Below the pieces are notes generated by a model. It had not been told where the DNA came from. It made no database searches and was given only the letters and a program-made list of their open reading frames with translations. A program made the translations under genes and the position numbers. This document shows, piece by piece, positions 15,983 to 21,224 of a stretch of DNA of 21,224 nucleotides; position 1 is the first letter of the stretch; every line of letters starts with the position of its first letter. The DNA comes from Lentimicrobiaceae bacterium (lineage in GTDB: Bacteria; Bacteroidota; Bacteroidia; Bacteroidales; WCHB1-69), in the NCBI GenBank assembly GCA_009787485.1, contig WQWP01000025.1, positions 1-21,224 on the forward strand. Reading direction: 5' to 3'.

Positions 15983-17368
15983 ATGATTAAAGAACTTCTA
16001 AAATCCCCAGAAAAATTCGGCATCGGAACTCAAGTGGAAGTGAAAGGTTGGGTGCGTACCAAACGCGGAAACAACGCGGTGGCTTTCATTGCTTTAAACG
16101 ACGGCTCAACAGTACATAATATACAAATTGTTGCCGACCTCGCCAACTTTTCGGAAGAGCTTATGAAACAAGTCTCTACAGGGGCTTGTTTGCAGGTAAT
16201 CGGCAAATTGGTAGAATCGCAGGGCAAAGGGCAAGCAGTAGAGATTCAGGCAGACCACATTGAAGTTTTCGGTACTGCCGATCCGGAAACCTATCCGTTG
16301 CAAAAGAAAGGGCACAGCATGGAGTTTCTTCGCGAGATAGCGCATCTGCGCCCGCGCACCAATTACTTTGGCTGCGTGCTGAGGCTCCGCCACGCGCTGT
16401 CGTACGCCATTCATACCTACTTTAATGATCACGGCTATTTTTATATGCACACGCCAATCATTACCGGCTCGGATGCGGAAGGCGCAGGCGCCATGTTCAA
16501 CGTAACGACATTTGATTTGAATAATGTGCCGAAAAATGAAGCAGGCGAAGTGGACTTTTCGCAAGATTTCTTTGGAAAGCACACCAGTTTAACGGTTTCC
16601 GGGCAATTAGAAGGCGAGCTCGGCGCCATGGCATTGGGCAGAATCTACACATTCGGACCTACTTTCAGAGCCGAAAACAGCAACACGCCACGACACTTAG
16701 CCGAGTTTTGGATGATTGAACCCGAAGTGGCGTTTTTCGATATTACCGACAATATGAACCTCGCCGAAGATTTTATCAAATATCTAGTAAACTATGTGCT
16801 GGAATACAACTACGACGACATTCAGTTTTTAAACGATATGTTTGATAAAGAACTGATTGACCGCCTGCGTTTTGTAATTGACAATGAATTTGTGCGATTA
16901 ACTTATACCGAAGCGATTGAAATTTTGAAAGCCTCAGGTAAAAAATTTGAATACAAAGTAGATTGGGGCACCGACCTGCAATCGGAGCACGAAAGGTATT
17001 TAGTTGAAAATCACTTTAAAAAGCCGGTTATTTTAACCGATTATCCGAGAGATATTAAGGCGTTTTACATGAAACAAAATGAGGATGGCAAGACCGTTCG
17101 CGCTATGGATGTGTTGTTTCCGAAAATTGGGGAGATCATTGGCGGCTCGGAGCGCGAATCTAACTACAACAAACTGCTTGCCCGCATTCGCGAGATGGGT
17201 ATTCCGGAAAAAGATGTGTGGTGGTATTTAGAAACCCGCAAATTCGGCACCGCACCACACGCCGGCTTCGGACTTGGCTTTGAGCGCATGATGCTCTTCA
17301 TCACCGGCATGGGCAACATCCGCGATGTGATCCCATTTCCGAGAACGCCGCAGAGTGCGGAGTTTTAA
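15983..17368 (+). CDS. asnS: asparaginyl-tRNA synthetase
   Basis: Class IIb synthetase that attaches asparagine to tRNA-Asn in the cytoplasm. The 461-aa length is normal. An N-terminal OB-fold anticodon-binding domain (1 to about 100, with VKGWVRTKRG) precedes the catalytic domain. Motif 2 is FRAENSNTPRHLAEFWMIEP (228-247), and motif 3 contains GFGLGFERMMLFITG (about 428 onward) with RDVIPFPRTP near the end. SGQLEGE before motif 2 and the GSERESNY segment are typical of AsnRS rather than AspRS. The start ATG 15983 follows a long hairpin-forming leader. It converges with alaS, with a 36-bp gap holding a palindrome. Confidence 0.97.
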   Translation: MIKELLKSPEKFGIGTQVEVKGWVRTKRGNNAVAFIALNDGSTVHNIQIVADLANFSEELMKQVSTGACLQVIGKLVESQGKGQAVEIQADHIEVFGTADPETYPLQKKGHSMEFLREIAHLRPRTNYFGCVLRLRHALSYAIHTYFNDHGYFYMHTPIITGSDAEGAGAMFNVTTFDLNNVPKNEAGEVDFSQDFFGKHTSLTVSGQLEGELGAMALGRIYTFGPTFRAENSNTPRHLAEFWMIEPEVAFFDITDNMNLAEDFIKYLVNYVLEYNYDDIQFLNDMFDKELIDRLRFVIDNEFVRLTYTEAIEILKASGKKFEYKVDWGTDLQSEHERYLVENHFKKPVILTDYPRDIKAFYMKQNEDGKTVRAMDVLFPKIGEIIGGSERESNYNKLLARIREMGIPEKDVWWYLETRKFGTAPHAGFGLGFERMMLFITGMGNIRDVIPFPRTPQSAEF

Positions 17369-17374
17369 TTTTTG

Positions 17375-17398
17375 TGCCGTCAGTTAAAACTGACGGTA
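17375..17398. repeat. palindrome between asnS and alaS, possible bidirectional terminator
   Basis: TGCCGTCAGTT and AACTGACGGTA flank AA; the arms pair fully with one G-U. The same core as the in-frame copy at 5906-5931. Lying between convergent genes, it could terminate transcription both ways, though the T-tracts are weak. The copy here shows the element exists independently of the DUF4301 coding sequence. Confidence 0.8.
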
Positions 17399-17404
17399 AT
17401 ATGG

Positions 17405-20074
17405 TTATTTTAATATAATCAACTCCAGTACTTTCTTCATTGCGTCTTCGAGTCCGTAGCAATTTTTTCCGCCGGCAGTAGCCAACGACGGCTGTCCGCC
17501 GCCGCCGCCCTCAATCAATGGGGCAACCTCGCGCACCAAAGTAACAGCGCTCAAACCTTTTGACACCAAATTGTCGGAAAGCGCCACAATGATTGTGGGT
17601 TTATCTTCTATATTGGTTCCAAAAACGATGACCATATTTTCTTCGCGATTTCTTAAATTATAGGCTGCTCTCTTCATTATCTCCGGCAACATTTGAGAGG
17701 TGAACGAAATAACCTGGTAACCATCCACCATTTTAACAGTTTTCGCAAGATCATCGGTAAAGTGTTTAACCCGTTCTTCTGCATAACTTTCCGCTTCTTT
17801 TCTTATTTTTTCATTCTCTTGCACCATTTTTTGTACCGCCTGCATCACATTCGGCGATTTGAAAAACGCCCGAAGGTCATCGGCTAAGTGAAAGATATGA
17901 TTGATAACCTCTTCGGCGTATTTTCCGGTAACCGCCTCAATGCGCCGCACGCCCGCTGCAATGGCGCTTTCGGCAAGCAAGCGCACATAGCCGATATCTC
18001 CTGTACTCAGGGTGTGAGTACCGCCGCACAATTCCACTGAATCTCCAATTTTAACTACACGCACTTTGTCGCTGTATTTCTCGCCAAATAAAGCAATTGC
18101 CCCCATTTCCATCGCTTCCTCCATCGCAATATCATTTATAACGCAAAGCGGGATGTTTGCTCTTACTAATTCATTCACAATTGCCTCAGTTTCTCGAAGT
18201 TGCGCATCTTCCACTTTAGAAAAATGAGAAAAGTCGAAGCGAAATTTATCCGATGCCACCATCGAGCCTTTTTGCTCCACGTGCGTTCCCAATACTTTTC
18301 GCAAAGCAAAGTGTAGTAAATGGGTTGCGGTGTGGTTGTTTTGGGTGGCAATCCGTTTTTCCTCATCCACTTTGGCAGTAAAAACCGAAGCCAAATTATC
18401 CGGCAAAGAAAGCGCGATATGTACAGTTAAGTTGTTTTCTTTTAAGGTACTAATGATTTCAATTTGATCATTAATCGTTTTCAAAACACCGGTATCCCCC
18501 ATCTGTCCGCCCGATTCGGCATAGAAAGGCGTTTTCTCCAACACAATTTGGTAGTAACTCTTCCCTTTCGATTTCACATTCCTGTATTTCACTATTTTAG
18601 ATTCGCAAACCAAGGTTTCATAGCCCACAAATTCTGTCGGTTTTTCGGTTTTTATTAGTTCCACCCAATCTTCCGTTTCCACCGCAGCAGCAGCACGCGA
18701 GCGTTGCTTTTGCTCTTCCAACCCCTTTTGAAACCCTTCCATATCCACCGTCATCCCTTTTTCAGAAGCCAATAATTGCGTTAAATCTATAGGAAAACCG
18801 TAGGTATCGAACAGTTCAAAAGCGAAAGCGCCACCTATTTTTTCGTTCGGCAGAGGCTCAGCCTCAGCCGAACTAGCAGAGCCTTCCACTACTTGAACAT
18901 TGTGCCTTCCCTTTTCCCTACAATACCCCTCAAACCTCTGTATCCCACTCGCCAATGTCTTCAAAAACGAGTTCTCCTCTTCGCGAATTACTCTTTCAAT
19001 GAGAGGCTGTTGCGATTTCAGTTCAGGAAAGGCGTGCCCCATGTTTTCTACCAAAGTAGGAACTAACCGACAAATAAAAGGTTCGTTAAACCCCAAAAAA
19101 GTATAGCCGTAGCGGATAGCGCGGCGCAAAATTCTGCGAATCACGTAGCCGGCGCCGGTATTCGATGGCAACTGCCCATCGGCAATGGCGAAACTCACTG
19201 CACGTAAATGGTCGGCTACTACGCGCAGGGCAACATCAGTTTCCTCTTTACTGCCGTACGTTTTATGCGATAAATGCGCAAGTTTTTGAATGAGCGGCTG
19301 AAAAATATCCGTGTCGTAGTTCGATTTTTTTCCTTGCACTGCCATACACAACCGCTCGAACCCCATGCCGGTATCTACATGGCTGGCGGCTAATTTTTGC
19401 AACTCTCCGGAAGCGAGGCGGTTGTATTGGATGAACACTAAATTCCAGATTTCCACTACCAATGGGTTATCTTTATTTATGAGAGACGCACCCGCGGTTT
19501 TACTTCGTGCCTCATCGTCGCGCAGGTCAATGTGTATTTCCGAGCATGGACCGCATGGCCCTGTTTCCCCCATCTCCCAAAAGTTATCCTTTTTGTTGCC
19601 GTACAGAATGTGCGATTCCGGAAAATATCTTTTCCAAAATTCCAATGATTCTAAATCGGAGGTAGTGCCGTCTTTTTCATCGCCTTCAAAAACAGTGACG
19701 TACAAACGGTTTTTGTCTAATTTCATTACCTCGGTAAGAAATATCCACGCCCATTCAATCGCTTCTTTTTTAAAATAATCGCCAAACGACCAGTTGCCGA
19801 GCATTTCGAACATGGTGTGATGGTAGGTGTCTCTGCCTACTTCTTCCAGGTCGTTGTGTTTTCCCGAAACGCGCAAACATTTTTGTGTGTCCACAATACG
19901 CGGATATGCTACCGGCTGGTTTCCCAGAAAAATATCTTTAAACTGATTCATTCCCGCGTTGGTGAACATTAAAGTGGGGTCGTTTTTAATTACCATCGGA
20001 GCAGATGGGACGATGGTGTGGTGTTTTGATTTGAAAAAATCTAAAAAGGATGAGCGTATTTCGTTGCAATTCAT
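17405..20074 (-). CDS. alaS: alanyl-tRNA synthetase with palindromic insert
   Basis: Cytoplasmic class II synthetase charging tRNA-Ala, with an editing domain that removes mischarged Ser and Gly. The start is MNCNEIRSSFLDFF at ATG 20074 (889 aa), the conserved AlaRS N-terminus. The frame is open 32 codons further upstream, but that stretch overlaps trmB. The catalytic domain includes FTNAGMNQFKDIFLG and MGETGPCGPCSEIH. The editing site has HTATH (H581, H585) and CGGTH (C683, H687). The C-Ala domain ends with GGGGGQPSLATAGGK (856-870). Residues 401-410 come from a 29-bp palindrome inserted in frame before AFELFDTYGFPIDL, in a linker that looks dispensable. The start codon is 13 bp beyond trmB, so the two are likely co-transcribed. 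Confidence 0.97.
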   Translation of the reverse strand: MNCNEIRSSFLDFFKSKHHTIVPSAPMVIKNDPTLMFTNAGMNQFKDIFLGNQPVAYPRIVDTQKCLRVSGKHNDLEEVGRDTYHHTMFEMLGNWSFGDYFKKEAIEWAWIFLTEVMKLDKNRLYVTVFEGDEKDGTTSDLESLEFWKRYFPESHILYGNKKDNFWEMGETGPCGPCSEIHIDLRDDEARSKTAGASLINKDNPLVVEIWNLVFIQYNRLASGELQKLAASHVDTGMGFERLCMAVQGKKSNYDTDIFQPLIQKLAHLSHKTYGSKEETDVALRVVADHLRAVSFAIADGQLPSNTGAGYVIRRILRRAIRYGYTFLGFNEPFICRLVPTLVENMGHAFPELKSQQPLIERVIREEENSFLKTLASGIQRFEGYCREKGRHNVQVVEGSASSAEAEPLPNEKIGGAFAFELFDTYGFPIDLTQLLASEKGMTVDMEGFQKGLEEQKQRSRAAAAVETEDWVELIKTEKPTEFVGYETLVCESKIVKYRNVKSKGKSYYQIVLEKTPFYAESGGQMGDTGVLKTINDQIEIISTLKENNLTVHIALSLPDNLASVFTAKVDEEKRIATQNNHTATHLLHFALRKVLGTHVEQKGSMVASDKFRFDFSHFSKVEDAQLRETEAIVNELVRANIPLCVINDIAMEEAMEMGAIALFGEKYSDKVRVVKIGDSVELCGGTHTLSTGDIGYVRLLAESAIAAGVRRIEAVTGKYAEEVINHIFHLADDLRAFFKSPNVMQAVQKMVQENEKIRKEAESYAEERVKHFTDDLAKTVKMVDGYQVISFTSQMLPEIMKRAAYNLRNREENMVIVFGTNIEDKPTIIVALSDNLVSKGLSAVTLVREVAPLIEGGGGGQPSLATAGGKNCYGLEDAMKKVLELIILK
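18845..18873. repeat. 29-bp palindrome inside alaS
   Basis: GTTCGGCAGAGGCT (18845-18858) and AGCCTCAGCCGAAC (18860-18873) are inverted with a single mismatch around one central base. Translated in the alaS frame as SSAEAEPLPN. The sequence differs from the palindrome in the DUF4301 gene, so a second in-frame element family is implied. Confidence 0.8.
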
Positions 20075-20087
20075 AGAACTGTGGTTT

Positions 20088-20771
20088 TTATAAATGAGGT
20101 GCAATGATATGATTTTTTTTGAATGCAACATACGAAATCGGTTTTCCTTCCAACAACCACTTCTTTTCATAAAAAGTTTGAATCTCCGTTAAAACTGAGT
20201 TTTCTCCGCTTTTATACACATCCGGAATATTTTCTATGATGTTCCAATTTTCTATGAGTGCGGTTTCAATTACGTATTCGTAAAGTTCTGTGCAGTCAGT
20301 TTTAAGGTGGATGATTCCGGTAGGGTCAATAATTTTTTGGTATTTTGATATGAAGTTAGGTGAGATTAATCTTCTGCGTTCTTTTCGCAATTGAGGGTCA
20401 GGGAAGGTAACCCAGATCTCGTGAACTTCGTTTTGATCGAAGTAATATTCGATGTCTTCAATTTTAATGCGTAGAAAAGCAACGTTTTTTAAGTTTTTTT
20501 CAATGCCGTCTTTGCAGCCGCGCCATAAGCGGGCGCCTTTTCTGTCAACGCCGATGAAGTTTTTTTCGGGAAAGCGTTGTGCCATGCCGATGGTATATTC
20601 GCCGCGGCCGCAACCTAATTCTAATACGATAGGGTTGGTGTTATTGAAGTATGTGGCGTGCCAATTGCCCTTTAAAGGGAATGGCTCGGTGCGTGCGTTG
20701 AAATCGTTGTGCTGGAAGAGGTTTTCGAAGGTTTCGTTTTCGGCGAAGCGTTTGAGTTTGTTTTTGCTCAT
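20088..20771 (-). CDS. trmB: tRNA (guanine-N7-)-methyltransferase
   Basis: SAM-dependent TrmB that makes m7G46 in the variable loop of tRNAs. A 227-aa protein from MSKNKLKRFAENETF, at ATG 20771. The frame is open to 20870, but the extra 33 residues run through a terminator hairpin and a dispersed palindrome, so I reject the longer start. The SAM motif is LELGCGRGEYT (50-60), followed by VDRKGARLW. The TrmB signature is IWVTFPDPQLRKERRR (119-134). A conserved C-terminal TEIQTFYEKKW segment precedes the end. alaS follows after 13 bp, so both are probably in one transcript for tRNA maturation and charging. Confidence 0.95.
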   Translation of the reverse strand: MSKNKLKRFAENETFENLFQHNDFNARTEPFPLKGNWHATYFNNTNPIVLELGCGRGEYTIGMAQRFPEKNFIGVDRKGARLWRGCKDGIEKNLKNVAFLRIKIEDIEYYFDQNEVHEIWVTFPDPQLRKERRRLISPNFISKYQKIIDPTGIIHLKTDCTELYEYVIETALIENWNIIENIPDVYKSGENSVLTEIQTFYEKKWLLEGKPISYVAFKKNHIIAPHL

Positions 20772-20814
20772 AGGGTTGGGATTGCGGGTCAAATCCGTAA
20801 TGACACGGGATGAT

Positions 20815-20846
20815 AAAAAGAGGCTGCTCGGGAAGGGCAGCCTCTT
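20815..20846 (-). terminator. intrinsic terminator of the last (partial) gene
   Basis: On the minus strand AAGAGGCTGC and GCAGCCTCTT (20846-20837 and 20827-20818) pair perfectly around a 9-nt loop, followed by TTTTTATC. It sits about 40 bp after the stop of the partial T9SS cargo gene and separates it from trmB. Confidence 0.8.
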
Positions 20847-20855
20847 GTGGTTTTT

Positions 20856-20883
20856 GTAGAGACGTTGCACGCAACATCTCTAC
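20856..20883. repeat. 28-bp GTAGAGAC palindrome
   Basis: GTAGAGACGTTGC and GCAACATCTCTAC are inverted with one mismatch around AC. It lies between the stop of the partial cargo gene (20888) and the terminator. From memory, closely similar palindromes are spread through Bacteroidota, cyanobacteria and other phyla and give false short ORFs. A degraded relative is at 993-1018. Confidence 0.85.
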
Positions 20884-20887
20884 GGTA

Positions 20888-21224
20888 TTAATTGATGCTA
20901 ACTTTTGTGATGATTTGTTGGTTTTCCTCCATAATAATACGAACAGCATAGATACCGGCAGCCACATTCAGCGTAATTTCAGTGGTTTCGGTATTGGCTT
21001 GTCCTTTCCATACTACGCGACCGAACATATCCATAATTTCAACTTGTTTTACGGGAACAAGATTTTCGTTCTTGATCGTAACTACGTTAGCGTAGCTGAA
21101 CACAAGGATATTAAGTTCGTTTTCATCAATGCCTACGATGCGTTTGAAGAATGCTTCCACAGTGGCGTCGGCTTTAATGTTTTTCAGCGTATATGCGTCA
21201 TCTTCTAACACAACCACTTTATTA
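20888..21224 (-). CDS. T9SS cargo protein, C-terminal part (partial)
   Basis: The frame is open at the window edge, so only the last 111 or so residues are seen; the GTG at 21217 is not taken as the true start. The end is a T9SS type A C-terminal sorting domain: strands around VEIMDMFGRVVWKGQANTET, then EITLNVAAGIYAVRI and a final QQIITKVSIN. This domain directs passage through the T9SS and is removed or used for surface anchoring. It lacks the usual YPNP opening; NILVFSYANVVTI stands in that place. The function of the main part is outside the window. Its transcript would end at the hairpin at 20815-20846. Confidence 0.8.
   Translation of the reverse strand, partial: NKVVVLEDDAYTLKNIKADATVEAFFKRIVGIDENELNILVFSYANVVTIKNENLVPVKQVEIMDMFGRVVWKGQANTETTEITLNVAAGIYAVRIIMEENQQIITKVSIN

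Noticed and set aside
20075..20170. N-terminal extension of alaS by 32 residues
   Set aside because: It would overlap the end of trmB, and AlaRS proteins begin near MNCNEIRSSFLDFF.
20772..20870. N-terminal extension of trmB by 33 residues
   Set aside because: The extra codons run through a terminator hairpin and part of a dispersed palindrome. The family N-terminus starts at MSKNKLKRF (20771).
20641..20967. 108-codon minus-strand frame containing VEMLRATSLQKPQ
   Set aside because: It is a translation of the GTAGAGAC palindrome, the terminator and part of trmB in another frame. No protein family is recognisable.

Overview
The window reads as chromosomal DNA of a Bacteroidota (Bacteroidetes) bacterium. 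The evidence is a PorQ-like subunit of the type IX secretion system (T9SS), two proteins with T9SS C-terminal sorting domains, a 1937-residue adhesin built from SprB-type repeats, a DUF4301 protein, TAnnTTTG promoter elements, start codons without obvious Shine-Dalgarno sequences, and AT-rich intergenic DNA. Genus cannot be decided from this sequence. No tRNA, rRNA, CRISPR array, transposase or phage gene was seen.

Layout. Bases 1-1064 hold no convincing gene: two copies of a GC-rich ~135-bp repeat, a possibly frameshifted small membrane protein, and several short palindromic or repeated elements. Then on the minus strand come a UDP-N-acetylhexosamine dehydrogenase (1065-2336) and an agmatinase-family ureohydrolase (to 3259), divergent from porQ (3369-4463, plus). 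Next, on the minus strand, are a single-domain 5'-nucleotidase-type metallophosphatase (4505-5326) and a DUF4301 protein (5377-6918). The giant secreted SprB-repeat adhesin (7208-13021, plus) follows, ending at a strong terminator. A CorA-type ion channel (13141-14070) and an Omp85/BamA-TamA-like outer-membrane protein (14248-15780) lie on the minus strand. asnS (15983-17368, plus) converges with alaS (17405-20074, minus), which sits 13 bp downstream of trmB (20088-20771, minus). The window ends inside the 3' part of another T9SS cargo gene (minus).

Functional links. PorQ belongs to the outer-membrane attachment complex that handles T9SS cargo, and the window carries two such cargo proteins, so secretion and surface display is one theme. 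The Omp85-like protein and the nucleotide-sugar dehydrogenase also concern the cell envelope. asnS, alaS and trmB are translation housekeeping genes. I see no single new multigene system.

The most unusual aspect is the density and variety of short repeats, about ten families in 21 kb. They sit between genes, at gene ends, in the asnS leader and, most strikingly, inside two genes in frame: a 26-bp palindrome in the DUF4301 gene, with a sister copy between asnS and alaS, and a different 29-bp palindrome in alaS. These resemble in principle the protein-coding palindromic elements known from Rickettsia, and they are the observation I would follow up first.
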